Positions 27,925 to 35,194 are shown, counted from the stretch's first letter. The stretch: DNA of 64,000 nt from Gracilibacillus caseinilyticus (GCF_022919115.1 NZ_CP095072.1:2666001-2730000); one strand, 5' to 3'. Translations and numbers: made by a program. Notes: a model not told the origin generated them from the letters alone.

Positions 27925-28413
27925 TTAAAGTACTGATACTGCTGGTAAGCAAGTAATCGCACAGAAACAATTCAAGTCAACAGTGATGCAAATTCCAGTA
28001 CGTTCTAAATCAGAAACTTGTTCGTTGTCTAGTTGTTCACATGGATCACCACAAGCATGCTCATCATCATCGAACACTAATAGTTCTAGTACAGCACAAC
28101 CTGTGTCTTCATCTACATCGTTCACCCGGAAGATAAAGCTGCTAAAGCACTCGAAACGAGCAGGACCGCCGTGAGATTTCACTTCAGCACCGTACCCTTT
28201 GAAAGGTTTACCTTTTTTATCATATAGAATGAAAGGTACTGTATCTAACCCATTTGCTGTTGCTGGGGATACTAAGTCACGAATTGATTGTGAACAGCTA
28301 ATATCACAATGGTTGTCAACTACATTGTCTTGTGCTTCGTCGATTGCAAGAACTACATCAAGTACACAGCTTTTTCCAGCTACACTTACTTCATCATGGC
28401 AATTTTTACCCAT
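27925..28413 (-). CDS. cotZ: Spore coat crust protein, CotY/CotZ family
   Basis: 162 residues with 12 cysteines spread along the chain, an N-terminus ('NHCDISCSQSI') and C-terminus ('ICITVDLNCFCAITCLP') typical of the CotY/CotZ family, whose disulfide-linked lattices form the outermost spore crust. Whether it equals CotY or CotZ cannot be decided; only one copy is here, while B. subtilis has both. AAGGAGTG lies 9 nt before the ATG. A sigma-K-type promoter lies at 28455-28481. cotO is divergent, as expected for a coat cluster. Confidence 0.88.
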   Translation of the reverse strand: MGKNCHDEVSVAGKSCVLDVVLAIDEAQDNVVDNHCDISCSQSIRDLVSPATANGLDTVPFILYDKKGKPFKGYGAEVKSHGGPARFECFSSFIFRVNDVDEDTGCAVLELLVFDDDEHACGDPCEQLDNEQVSDLERTGICITVDLNCFCAITCLPAVSVL

Positions 28414-28454
28414 TATCTGACACTCCTTCAGAAAAAAGATTTCGTTAACACTAA

Positions 28455-28481
28455 TAATCTATGTCATAGGAACGTATGCGT
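28455..28481 (-). promoter_or_regulatory. Sigma-K-type promoter of the cotY/Z gene
   Basis: On the minus strand: AC, 16-bp spacer, CATAGATTA, matching the mother-cell sigma-K pattern AC-N16/17-CATAnnnTA. It lies about 42 bp upstream of the gene. Confidence 0.65.
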
Positions 28482-28553
28482 ATAGACGAGTGTCTCGGTT
28501 TTGAAAAAAAGCCTTTAATTTTTTGCTCACAACGATTAGGCAGTTAACATATA

Positions 28554-28562
28554 CATACATTA
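28554..28562 (+). promoter_or_regulatory. Sigma-K/E-type -10 box upstream of cotO
   Basis: CATACATTA fits CATAnnnTA, 25 bp before the cotO start. No AC at the ideal spacing was found, so only the -10 supports it. Confidence 0.35.
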
Positions 28563-28587
28563 GCAGCAAGTAAAGGAGGAAATACTT

Positions 28588-29022
28588 TTGGAATCGAACA
28601 ATTCTAATCGAGAAATACCGAGAATGTATATTGCACAACCAAACCATGCGGAACCAAGGCGGTCCATGCAATCGGCTTATCATTCAACAAATTACAATAA
28701 ACCAAAGCAACCATCTAAGAAACAACCAAAACAAATAAAACCTGCAAAGAAACGACAAAAACAAGAAGTAGAAACACCAGCACCTACTATGGAGAAAAAG
28801 AAATTTAAAGATATGGATGTCAAAGAAAAAGTTATATATTTTGCCGATATGCCATTTCATGTTCCAAAAAACAAATGCCAAATTGTAACAGAAAGACGAA
28901 AATACACTGGGTTAATTGAAGGTTTTCAGAATGACATGGTTGTTTTAAAGGTTGTGAATAAATCCCAACCCGTTTCTGTCCCGTTAGAACAAATACAAGA
29001 AATTAATTTAGTTGGATTTTAA
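28588..29022 (+). CDS. cotO: Spore coat protein CotO family
   Basis: 144 residues. The N-terminal 70 residues are low-complexity, rich in Lys, Gln and Pro ('KPKQPSKKQPKQIKPAKK'). The C-terminal ~70 residues form the conserved CotO-type domain ('MPFHVPKNKCQIVTE ...RKYTGLIEGF' to 'IQEINLVGF'). CotO guides outer coat assembly in B. subtilis, where it sits beside cotZ/cotY as here. TTG start 28588, 8 nt after AAAGGAGG (28572-28579). Divergent from the cotY/Z gene. Confidence 0.8.
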   Translation: MESNNSNREIPRMYIAQPNHAEPRRSMQSAYHSTNYNKPKQPSKKQPKQIKPAKKRQKQEVETPAPTMEKKKFKDMDVKEKVIYFADMPFHVPKNKCQIVTERRKYTGLIEGFQNDMVVLKVVNKSQPVSVPLEQIQEINLVGF

Positions 29023-29027
29023 TAAAC

Positions 29028-29054
29028 ACTTATATAGGTCAAATGCATAAGATA
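29028..29054 (+). promoter_or_regulatory. Sigma-K-type promoter of the His/Asp-rich gene
   Basis: AC (29028-29029), 16-bp spacer, CATAAGATA (29046-29054), matching AC-N16/17-CATAnnnTA, 52 bp before the start codon. Confidence 0.6.
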
Positions 29055-29106
29055 TAGTGTTCATTGGCAAACGAGTTAGTTCATATATAAATAAGGAGTG
29101 GAGAAC

Positions 29107-29334
29107 GTGTCAGAAAAAAAGAAAGTAATTTATGTGAAAGATTTAGTGATCAAAGCGGATAACGTTCGTATCGAACCAACCCGCCGTCACGATCCTTTCT
29201 TTGGCCCTCGTTCAGTAGAGGATGACCATCATGAGGTAGATGATGTGGTGGAAGAAAGAGAAGAACATCACGATCATGATGATCATAAAGATCACAAGGA
29301 TGATAACGATCGTCCACCATTTTCTTGGATATAA
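29107..29334 (+). CDS. Small acidic His/Asp-rich protein, probable spore coat component
   Basis: 75 residues; I do not recognise the family. The first ~30 residues are ordinary ('VIYVKDLVIKADNVRIEPTRRHD'); the second half is extremely acidic and histidine-rich, with a tail of H, D and K repeats ('HHDHDDHKDHKDDNDR') ending 'PPFSWI'. The tail could bind metal ions. GTG start 29107 lies 8 nt after AAGGAG. Position after cotO and a sigma-K-type promoter suggest a mother-cell coat protein. Own terminator follows. Confidence 0.65.
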   Translation: MSEKKKVIYVKDLVIKADNVRIEPTRRHDPFFGPRSVEDDHHEVDDVVEEREEHHDHDDHKDHKDDNDRPPFSWI

Positions 29335-29338
29335 GCAT

Positions 29339-29376
29339 AAAACAGATAGCTTTAATGCTTGAAGGCTATCTGTTTT
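29339..29376 (+). terminator. Terminator of the His/Asp-rich gene
   Basis: AAAACAGATAGC (29339-29350) and GCTATCTGTTTT (29365-29376) form a 12-bp stem. Confidence 0.85.
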
Positions 29377-29396
29377 GCTTATTTGTATAAAAATAG

Positions 29397-29421
29397 GATT
29401 AATTAACGGTAAAAGGGGTAT
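29397..29421 (+). promoter_or_regulatory. Sigma-B-type promoter of the gene at 29454
   Basis: GATTAA (29397-29402, one mismatch to GTTTAA), 13-bp spacer, GGGTAT (29416-29421). It lies 32 bp before the start codon. Confidence 0.5.
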
Positions 29422-29453
29422 ATCAATAGAAACATGTGATGGAGGGATGCAGA

Positions 29454-29732
29454 ATGGGTTATATTATGCCGGTAGAAAATTATCAATATCAGCAATACCA
29501 GCAGCGTGTGACAAAAGTTAAGCGTGACCCGTTTCCTATAGAGAAAGTGTATCCGATCCAGCATGATACATCATATGAGGAGTCCCAAACAAGAAAAGAG
29601 GAAGTGTTACCTTCTTCAACACAGCGAAGCCATTATCGTCTTGTCATAAATCAGCAGCCTGAATCAAAGCCCAAAGCGCATATTTATGCACAAGTCACAG
29701 GAAAAGGCAGACATTTTCAAGCAAAAGTGTAG
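29454..29732 (+). CDS. Small Gln/Tyr-rich hypothetical protein
   Basis: 92 residues beginning 'MGYIMPVENYQYQQYQQRV'; I recall similar N-termini in small uncharacterised Bacillaceae proteins but cannot name the family. It is hydrophilic, without signal or membrane helix, and ends in a basic tail. ATG 29454 follows GGAGGG (29441-29446). The promoter looks sigma-B-like rather than sigma-K-like, so it may be a general-stress protein although it lies beside coat genes. Own terminator follows. Confidence 0.65.
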   Translation: MGYIMPVENYQYQQYQQRVTKVKRDPFPIEKVYPIQHDTSYEESQTRKEEVLPSSTQRSHYRLVINQQPESKPKAHIYAQVTGKGRHFQAKV

Positions 29733-29767
29733 CCAGCATTTACATACGCTGGCTGCACTTTTTTTAT
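29729..29767 (+). terminator. Terminator after the small hypothetical gene
   Basis: GTAGCCAGC (29729-29737) pairs with GCTGGCTGC (29748-29756, one G-U), followed by a T-run. Confidence 0.85.
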
Positions 29768-29859
29768 AGATTATACCTGAATGATTAGTTTGAATAGTTG
29801 CTATTAGCAGATGCTGAAACGTCTATATTTTGAAAGGCTTGATAAAGGCATAGTTGGAT

Positions 29860-30031
29860 GCATGAAGATGACCGGATTTCAGGCGAAAGCGAGTTGCAAG
29901 AGGTCGCCGAACGCACTATGATGACTGGACTTCAGACGAAATCGAGTACAAGTGATCGTCAAACGCATGAAGATGATCAGACTTCAGCGGAAGCGAGTAT
30001 TATAAGAATCACCAAACGTATGTGCAAGATT
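29860..30031. repeat. Degenerate 53-bp tandem repeat, three copies plus a fragment
   Basis: Copies at 29860-29912 (53 nt), 29913-29964 (52 nt) and 29965-30017 (53 nt), each starting GCA(T/C)..ATGATGA and ending CG(C/T/A)C(G/A)AAC, with a shared GACTTCAG-(A/C)CGAAA-CGAGT core. A partial fourth copy begins at 30018. The 53-nt period does not keep a reading frame, so it is not a protein repeat. Confidence 0.75.
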
Positions 30032-30051
30032 AGTTCAACACATACAACAAA

Positions 30052-30078
30052 ATGCCTGAAGCAAAAAGCTTCAGGCAT
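30052..30078 (-). terminator. Terminator of the DUF421 gene
   Basis: ATGCCTGAAGC (30052-30062) and GCTTCAGGCAT (30068-30078), followed on the minus strand by TTTTGTTG. It lies 38 nt after the stop codon. Confidence 0.7.
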
Positions 30079-30115
30079 GTCTTTCACTTAAAACAGATGT
30101 TTTTTTGATGAAATA

Positions 30116-30790
30116 TTAGTAACCCTGAATATACAAAGGCCGTTCCCGTGAATATTCTGCATAAAATACTTCTTTCACTGATGCTATCTCTTGTTTTTTT
30201 AGTTCCTGTTCTAACCACGCTTCATCTTTTCCAATTTCTTCTAGGCTGTCCCAGATAATTTCGCCATCGTTAATTAGCATGAATGGCAACACCACTTCCT
30301 CTATGGGTAGGTTTAATTCATGTCGTGTAGGCTGCTGATAGGCAGTTTTTTTTAGTACAGAAACGGTACCATCGGTTTCTAAAATGGCATAGTCCACTTC
30401 CTGTACAGAGAAGGTATCCTTAGATCGTAACAAATGTAGCAATTGATTAATATCCAATTTGCCTTTTTTCATTTCTTCTCGCTGTAATTTTCCTTTATGA
30501 ATGATAATCGAAGGTCGACCTTCTAACATGGACCTTGTTTTTTTGTATCGTTGTGTAATTAACTCTGTTACGTATAATAAGGTTCCCCATAATAAAACAG
30601 CAAAGCCAATATCCTTAATCCCAACCTGATCGTCATATAACGCATTTCCGACAAGTTCCCCAAGAATAAGTGCAGAGATAAAATCAAAGGCAGTCAGTTG
30701 TTTAATTTGGGTCTTTCCAAGTACTTTGGCTAAGATAAACAACATTACAAAACCAAATAATGTCTCTACAAAAATTGAACCAAAAAGCAT
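30116..30790 (-). CDS. DUF421 (YetF/YcaP-family) membrane protein
   Basis: 224 residues: three N-terminal membrane helices (to about residue 80) followed by a cytoplasmic domain with the family motifs 'LTAFDFISALILGELVGNAL', 'GRPSIIIHKGKL' and 'VDYAILETDG'. B. subtilis paralogues include YetF and spore proteins of the SpoVA operon region; the molecular role is not known. GGAGAAG lies 3-4 nt before the ATG. Single gene. Confidence 0.85.
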   Translation of the reverse strand: MLFGSIFVETLFGFVMLFILAKVLGKTQIKQLTAFDFISALILGELVGNALYDDQVGIKDIGFAVLLWGTLLYVTELITQRYKKTRSMLEGRPSIIIHKGKLQREEMKKGKLDINQLLHLLRSKDTFSVQEVDYAILETDGTVSVLKKTAYQQPTRHELNLPIEEVVLPFMLINDGEIIWDSLEEIGKDEAWLEQELKKQEIASVKEVFYAEYSRERPLYIQGY

Positions 30791-30875
30791 AGTCTTCTCC
30801 TATCTTTACATTATTTTTTACTAGGATAGACAAAAAGCGTTCACTGCATACTAGCAACAAGCAATTTATCGCATA

Positions 30876-30904
30876 TAAAAAGCAGTCTGCTCAGCAGACT
30901 GCTT
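30876..30904 (-). terminator. Terminator of yjcF
   Basis: AAGCAGTCTGC and GCAGACTGCTT (30880-30904) form a stem with a tiny loop, followed on the minus strand by TTTTTA. Confidence 0.8.
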
Positions 30905-30909
30905 GAAGC

Positions 30910-31332
30910 TTATAATGATTTTGTCATGGTAACATGGGGGATTCCTGCATCGAGGAATTCACCTGATATGGTTTGGTAGCCAAGGCCTTGGTAAAAACCT
31001 TCAGCACGTGTTTGGGCATTTAACTTTGATTTATTAAAGCCTTTTTCCTTCGCTACACCTTCCATGTGTATAAGAATATCCCTTCCATAACCTAATCCGC
31101 GCGCTTCTTTCATAACACAAATCCGTTCCATTTTGCCATAGCCATCAACGAAGCGCATTCTGCTTGCTGCAATGGCCTGACCATCGGAATAACCGACGAA
31201 ATGGATCGCTTCCTCTTCTAAATCATCGATTTCCAGTTCTTCAGCCACATTTTGTTCTTGTACGAAAACGGTATAACGTACATTATAAGCATCTTTTAAT
31301 TCTTTTTCAGTCTCGACAATTTTAATATCCAT
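30910..31332 (-). CDS. yjcF: GNAT family N-acetyltransferase (YjcF)
   Basis: 140-residue GNAT enzyme of the ElaA/YjcF type: 'VRYTVFVQEQNVAEELEID' at the N-terminus, acetyl-CoA-binding 'ARGLGYGRDILIHM', and the family ending 'GEFLDAGIPHVTM'. Target unknown. ATG 31332 is chosen because AAGGAGAAAAAGA precedes it and the alignment with YjcF starts here; a longer frame overlaps yjcH. It follows yjcH by 11 bp as an operon; the intervening yjcG of B. subtilis is missing. Confidence 0.85.
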   Translation of the reverse strand: MDIKIVETEKELKDAYNVRYTVFVQEQNVAEELEIDDLEEEAIHFVGYSDGQAIAASRMRFVDGYGKMERICVMKEARGLGYGRDILIHMEGVAKEKGFNKSKLNAQTRAEGFYQGLGYQTISGEFLDAGIPHVTMTKSL

Positions 31333-31343
31333 TCTTTTTCTCC

Positions 31344-32057
31344 TTATAACATGGTGATTAATATCTTTTTTAAATCCTTTTGCCAGTATGTCCAAGTATG
31401 ATTGCCATTAAATTCTTCATAATGATAAACAGAAAGTTTGTTTTTTAAGGCATTATGAAAGGAACGATTCGGTGCCAGGAAATCAGAAATCTCTCCTGTT
31501 GTAGTATCTACCTCTGTTTCATCAAGTCCAATTGATTGATATAACTCTAGCTGCGATCCTGCCGGTACTTTGTCCGCTTGTTGCAATACACGCTCATTCA
31601 TATAAGGTGATTGCATAATCGCTGCGTGGAACGTACTCGGGAATTGACTCGCTACCATAAATGCTAATGTACCCGCGAGTGAATCACCCATTAAAATTCT
31701 TTTTGCAGGTGTGATATGTAGTGTTTCTTCCACATAAGGGATCGCTTCTTTGACGAGAAAAGCGATGTAATCGTGCTGCTGTTTGCCGTCTGGATGATAC
31801 TTTTCCTTACGATCATATTTATCATGATAATGAATGCCGACAAAGATAGTCGGTTCAATTTCCATTTCTTCATGCAGCAGATCACTAAGCGTTGCTACAC
31901 GGCCTATGCGAAAATAATCTTCACCATCCTGCATCACGCACAATTGATAATCTTGAAATGGTGTAAAACCTTCGGGGAGGTACCATTTCACTTCGATTTC
32001 TTCATTTAAATAGGTACTTTCGATATTAGCTGAATCCATGGATCCTTTGCGTCCCAT
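31344..32057 (-). CDS. yjcH: Alpha/beta-hydrolase esterase (YjcH, esterase D-like)
   Basis: 237 residues with an alpha/beta-hydrolase fold: nucleophile elbow 'LMGDSLAG' (GxSxG variant, G-D-S-L-A-G), preceded by 'VGIHYHDKYDRKEKYHPDG' and with the catalytic His probably in 'NGNHTWTYW'. Resembles enterochelin esterase/esterase D proteins; substrate unknown. ATG 32057 follows AGGAGG by 7 nt. First gene of a two-gene unit with yjcF. Confidence 0.85.
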   Translation of the reverse strand: MGRKGSMDSANIESTYLNEEIEVKWYLPEGFTPFQDYQLCVMQDGEDYFRIGRVATLSDLLHEEMEIEPTIFVGIHYHDKYDRKEKYHPDGKQQHDYIAFLVKEAIPYVEETLHITPAKRILMGDSLAGTLAFMVASQFPSTFHAAIMQSPYMNERVLQQADKVPAGSQLELYQSIGLDETEVDTTTGEISDFLAPNRSFHNALKNKLSVYHYEEFNGNHTWTYWQKDLKKILITML

Positions 32058-32192
32058 GATATCGCCTCCTTACATGTGCATATTTTAACATAAAAGCAAG
32101 AATAGATAGTACCGTCAAATCCTAAAATATTCAAAACGACATGTATGATTCGTTCTATTCTATCCAAACTAAGAAAAAAAGGTGTGAGTGAA

Positions 32193-32855
32193 TTGAAGAA
32201 AGGTTTAGTAATTTTAACGATTTGCTTGATGATGCCGCTCATTAGCTTGTCTGTTTTAGCCGCAAATCAAACCGCAACAGTATCGGATGAATTATATGAG
32301 GAGATGGCAGCCTTAAAATATCCGAAAGTCTCTGAAGTAGCAAACGTTAAGATGGAGCATAAGATCAATAAAATTTTTCAAAATTATATTACCGCTTCCT
32401 ATAATGAATTAAAGGAAAATGAAGAGGAAGCAGCGCAACATGATTTCCCTGGAGAATATCAGACCGATTATGAAGTGAAATACAACCAATCTCCATTGCT
32501 CAGTATTTTGACGAGTAATTACATGTTTAGCGGTGGTGCACACGGTAATACCGTGGTCGAGTCGTTCAATTTTGATGTTAGTAAAGAAAAACGTGTCTTT
32601 CTGACGGATATCCTGACGAAAGAAGAACAAGTCAAAGCAGTTCGGGATTTCGTCTGGGAGTATGCCATAGAACGCCCGGATATCTTTTATCCTGATTTAG
32701 AAAAAGGTGATATTAAACTGTCCAATGAAACAGCTTTTTATTTCACGGATGATGGTATTACACTTGTGTTCCAACAGTATGAGATTGCGCCATATGTCTC
32801 CGGAAATCAGGAAATAGCAATCCCCAAAAAAGTATATGAAAAAGTATTGAAATAA
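32193..32855 (+). CDS. Exported DUF4163/DUF3298 protein (RsiV/PdaC-type ectodomain)
   Basis: 220 residues with an N-terminal signal or anchor helix (about 4-23, 'LVILTICLMMPLISLSVLA'). The rest resembles the ectodomain of RsiV and the N-terminal region of PdaC: 'ISASYNELKE'-like segment, 'SNYMFSGGAHGNTVVESFNFD', 'LTDILTKEEQ', and a C-terminal 'FYFTDDGITLVFQQYEIAPYVSG'. In RsiV this domain binds lysozyme; here no sigma factor is adjacent. TTG 32193 is chosen (AGGTG 8 nt upstream); GTG 32184 overlaps that site. Confidence 0.75.
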   Translation: MKKGLVILTICLMMPLISLSVLAANQTATVSDELYEEMAALKYPKVSEVANVKMEHKINKIFQNYITASYNELKENEEEAAQHDFPGEYQTDYEVKYNQSPLLSILTSNYMFSGGAHGNTVVESFNFDVSKEKRVFLTDILTKEEQVKAVRDFVWEYAIERPDIFYPDLEKGDIKLSNETAFYFTDDGITLVFQQYEIAPYVSGNQEIAIPKKVYEKVLK

Positions 32856-32896
32856 TTAGAAAAAATTGGCTTATCACAAAGTACTCGCGAAAGCCT

Positions 32897-32965
32897 TAGT
32901 TTTCTTATACTTCGTACATGCTAAATTTTCACTACGTCAATCTTCTTCATCGCTAAAATTTTATA
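32897..32965 (+). repeat. Dispersed ~68-bp repeat, copy A
   Basis: Matches the reverse complement of 41380-41447 over its whole length at roughly 85% identity, including identical blocks TAAATTTTCACTACGTC and CGCTAAAATTTTAT. Both copies lie between convergent genes next to terminators. Confidence 0.75.
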
Positions 32966-32979
32966 TTTTTCAAACGTAC

Positions 32980-33010
32980 AAAAAAGAACCGGCAGAACCG
33001 GTTCTTTTTT
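32980..33010. terminator. Bidirectional terminator between the DUF3298 gene and the SleB-like gene
   Basis: AAAAAAGAACCGG (32980-32992) and CCGGTTCTTTTTT (32998-33010), a 13-bp perfect stem with 5-nt loop. Confidence 0.9.
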
Positions 33011-33085
33011 ATCGAAATTACTTGCTCACAGTGATTCCTTTCTCTCAGTTGATGCCGTTTTCTAGACGGGCAACTTGCGCTTTTC

Positions 33086-33677
33086 TTATTTCGCAAAGAC
33101 GTGATTACCAATTGTAACAGTAGTTTCACGTGAGAAAATCCAATCGCTTTGTGCTGTGTTCGGATTATAGAAGTAGATCGATCCTTGGCCTTGGCCACGG
33201 AATGCAATTGCCTCTTTCACAGCACGAATAGATTCGCTGTCGGCTTCTTTATTAATTTCACCGTTTGCTACTGGACTGAATGCGTGAATCACACCATTTG
33301 AATAAGTCTCATTGATGACTCCTGTAATTGTGTTTGGAAAATCAGTGTGATCGACACGGTTTAACACAACGGTCGCCACGGCTACTTTACCAGCGTATGG
33401 CTCACCTTGTGCCTCTGCATGTACCAGGCGCGCTAATAAATCGAATTCTTTTTCTGAAACACCGGTTGGTATTTGTCAACTCCGCACCAGGATAAAGCAT
33501 AGATGAAGAGTAATTGTTGACACTCATTAATTCATTAGTAGATACATTATAGTTCTGTGCTATTTTCCAGAACGTGTCTTCTTTTTTGACGGTGTAGGCA
33601 TCTGCAAAGCCAGGCAGTACCGTTAAACCAGTGACAACTAGTAAACTACTTATGAACATTTTTATTTTAATTTTCAT
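33086..33677 (-). pseudogene. LysM plus SleB/CwlJ-type cell-wall hydrolase, broken by a one-base insertion
   Basis: The first part (from ATG 33677, AGGAGGG 6 nt upstream) encodes a signal peptide and one LysM domain ('YTVKKEDTFWKIAQNYNVS'). The catalytic part, in another frame, encodes a hydrolase_2 domain ('LARLVHAEAQGEPYAGKVA', then 'TVVLNRVDH' to 'NHVFAK'). Deleting one T of the TTT at 33472-33474 (plus strand) joins them into a single ~196-residue protein reading 'AELTIPTGVSEKEFDLL' across the joint. Either a real frameshift or a sequencing error. The intact protein would cleave peptidoglycan, acting on spore cortex or cell wall. Confidence 0.85.
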
Positions 33678-34033
33678 ATGTTTCCCTCCTGAATTACTAG
33701 TTAATAGATTAGCAGATGTAATATAAAGTTTCGCCATGATATTTTTTCCAATGATGAAAATGGTTACTATAACAGGGGGGAAAAGTTTACCAATTCTTAA
33801 TTAATTGGATAATGTTGGTTTTTTGGTAAAATTAGCTAGTATTATGACGGATGTTAAGGAGGTGTAACATTGGTAGGAAAGGGTTGAGAGCGTTTTCGGT
33901 AAAGGAAAAACTTTGTTACTTGATCAATGATCATCAATTTGCGAAGATATGTTTTTTGATAGGCAGAAGTGGATATTAGAGAAGAACATTAGATAGGAAC
34001 TGAAAATAAATAGACGAATTTATTGAAATATTA
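33678..34033. other. Gap upstream of tRNA-Val without a recognised gene
   Basis: AT-rich. A strong ribosome-site-like AAGGAGGTG (33856-33864) is followed by a TTG frame that stops after five codons, so no gene is called. Confidence 0.4.
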
Positions 34034-34062
34034 TTGACAGATTGTTCATTCTTTCTTATATT
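34034..34062 (+). promoter_or_regulatory. Sigma-A promoter of tRNA-Val
   Basis: TTGACA (34034-34039), 17-bp spacer, TATATT (34057-34062), 27 bp before the tRNA 5' end. Confidence 0.75.
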
Positions 34063-34089
34063 ATTAATTACCTGCTAATTTTATATCAT

Positions 34090-34162
34090 GATTCCGTAGC
34101 TCAGCTGGGAGAGCGCTACCTTGACAGGGTAGAGGTCGTTGGTTCGAGCCCAATCGGAATCA
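34090..34162 (+). tRNA. tRNA-Val (anticodon GAC)
   Basis: 73-nt cloverleaf: acceptor GATTCCG (34090-34096) pairs with CGGAATC (34155-34161), D-arm GCTC/GAGC, anticodon stem CTACC/GGTAG with loop TTGACAG (anticodon GAC), T-arm GTTGG-TTCGAGC-CCAAT. Discriminator A; CCA is not encoded. A promoter precedes and a terminator follows. The last 14 bases are repeated at 35103-35116. Confidence 0.95.
34149..34162 (+). repeat. tRNA 3'-end direct repeat, proximal copy (att-like)
   Basis: CCCAATCGGAATCA at the tRNA 3' end, identical to 35103-35116. See the distal copy. Confidence 0.5.
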
Positions 34163-34166
34163 TTGT

Positions 34167-34198
34167 AATACCAAGGGTTTTAGCTCTTGGTATTTTTT
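34167..34198 (+). terminator. Terminator of tRNA-Val
   Basis: AATACCAAG (34167-34175) and CTTGGTATT (34186-34194), then T's. Confidence 0.85.
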
Positions 34199-34321
34199 AT
34201 TCCATGGCTATTGACCCCATTTTGGCTACGTAAAAAGGTTTGAAAAATTTTCTGCTGTTTGCTAATGCATATCTGGCAGAACATGAGAGTAGATATCTAA
34301 AGTTTAGAGACTTTTCCGTGC

Positions 34322-34350
34322 CCCAAACTCACTAACAAGTTTGGGTTTTT
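34322..34350 (+). terminator. Terminator-like hairpin downstream of tRNA-Val
   Basis: CCCAAACT (34322-34329) and AGTTTGGG (34338-34345), followed by TTTTT. No gene is visible between it and the tRNA terminator. Confidence 0.6.
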
Positions 34351-34414
34351 AACCAGGTTTACCAATGACGTGGCGTAAGTATGCCACAAATGTGGTGGGC
34401 TTTTAATTAATTAA

Positions 34415-34436
34415 GGACCGACAAGAAAATCGGTCC
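34415..34436 (-). terminator. Possible terminator of the DUF378 gene
   Basis: GGACCGA (34415-34421) and TCGGTCC (34430-34436); on the minus strand followed by TTAATTAATT, a weak T-tract. Confidence 0.5.
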
Positions 34437-34449
34437 AAACAAATAACGA

Positions 34450-34749
34450 TTATTTCTCTTTTTCATTGTTGAATTTTGACGGATCAGTTTCCTCTGCTAT
34501 CTCAGTAGAATACTGTAAATTTCTATTCCTCTCAACGGCTGAGCTTTCTTCATCTGCTGTTGGAGCAAACAATAAAGGTAAGCAGCATAATGCACCAATC
34601 CCTACCAAAGTATAGATAACTCTTGATAGTGCAGCATCTTGTCCTCCGAATATAGATGCAACTAAATCAAACTGAAATAATCCAATTAACCCCCAGTTTA
34701 TAGCTCCTATAATTACTAGTGCTAAAGCGACACGTTGTAAAGCATTCAA
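34450..34749 (-). CDS. DUF378 (YuzA-like) membrane protein
   Basis: 99 residues with two membrane helices: 'RVALALVIIGAINWGLIGLF' is the DUF378 signature, followed by 'VIYTLVGIGALCCLPLLF', then a hydrophilic acidic tail of about 35 residues not usual for the family. TTG start 34749, 8 nt after AAAGGAGG on the minus strand. It is the only gene between the two copies of the tRNA 3'-end repeat. Function unknown. Confidence 0.82.
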   Translation of the reverse strand: MNALQRVALALVIIGAINWGLIGLFQFDLVASIFGGQDAALSRVIYTLVGIGALCCLPLLFAPTADEESSAVERNRNLQYSTEIAEETDPSKFNNEKEK

Positions 34750-34914
34750 TTATTTCGCCTCCTTTTATAAAATGGTACATACTTATTATTAGTTTAATTT
34801 TTTTAGTTATACATTGGATATTTTTCCTAACTGCCACGTTAGTTTTAGGTATTTTCTATTCAATATGTTACAATACCATCTAAGGGAGTGTCCCTCCCTT
34901 CTCACATTGTGTTC

Positions 34915-34967
34915 AGTCCTTACCATTTCTATTTACAAGTCACACTTGTTCAATAGTGGTAAGGACT
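34915..34967. repeat. CCTTACCA stem-loop, copy 1
   Basis: AGTCCTTACCA (34915-34925) pairs with TGGTAAGGACT (34957-34967); the loop contains a second small hairpin ACAAGT/ACTTGT. A similar stem occurs at 35858-35902. It is not followed by a T-run, so it is probably not a terminator. Confidence 0.6.
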
Positions 34968-35102
34968 AAAATGAAATTATTATGAAATGGAAATAAATAA
35001 CTTCAGGGATTCCTGTAGCAACCATCACTATTAGGTAAAGTGGTGTCTTTTTTACATTCATATTGATAAGGGCATTTTTTAATAGCAGTATTTACGTTTT
35101 AA

Positions 35103-35116
35103 CCCAATCGGAATCA
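35103..35116 (+). repeat. tRNA 3'-end direct repeat, distal copy (att-like)
   Basis: CCCAATCGGAATCA, identical to the last 14 nt of tRNA-Val, 954 bp downstream and followed by its own terminator as the intact tRNA is. The rest of a tRNA is absent. It resembles the displaced 3' end left by a tRNA-targeting integrase, or the remnant of a deleted second tRNA gene. Confidence 0.55.
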
Positions 35117-35120
35117 CTAT

Positions 35121-35155
35121 AAAGCCAAGTGTCATTGGACACTTGGCTTTATTTA
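35121..35155 (+). terminator. Terminator after the distal tRNA fragment
   Basis: AAAGCCAAGTGT and ACACTTGGCTTT (35121-35150 region) form a 12-bp stem followed by ATTT. Confidence 0.75.
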
Positions 35156-35194
35156 TTACTAAGTAAATAGTAGAACAACATTGGATATTATTAT

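Noticed and set aside
29858..30091. 77-codon frame across the 53-bp tandem repeat
   Set aside because: The repeat period does not keep frame and there is no ribosome site; the sequence is best read as a DNA repeat.
33856..33890. Strong ribosome-site-like AAGGAGGTG followed by TTG
   Set aside because: The frame stops after five codons; no gene can be supported.
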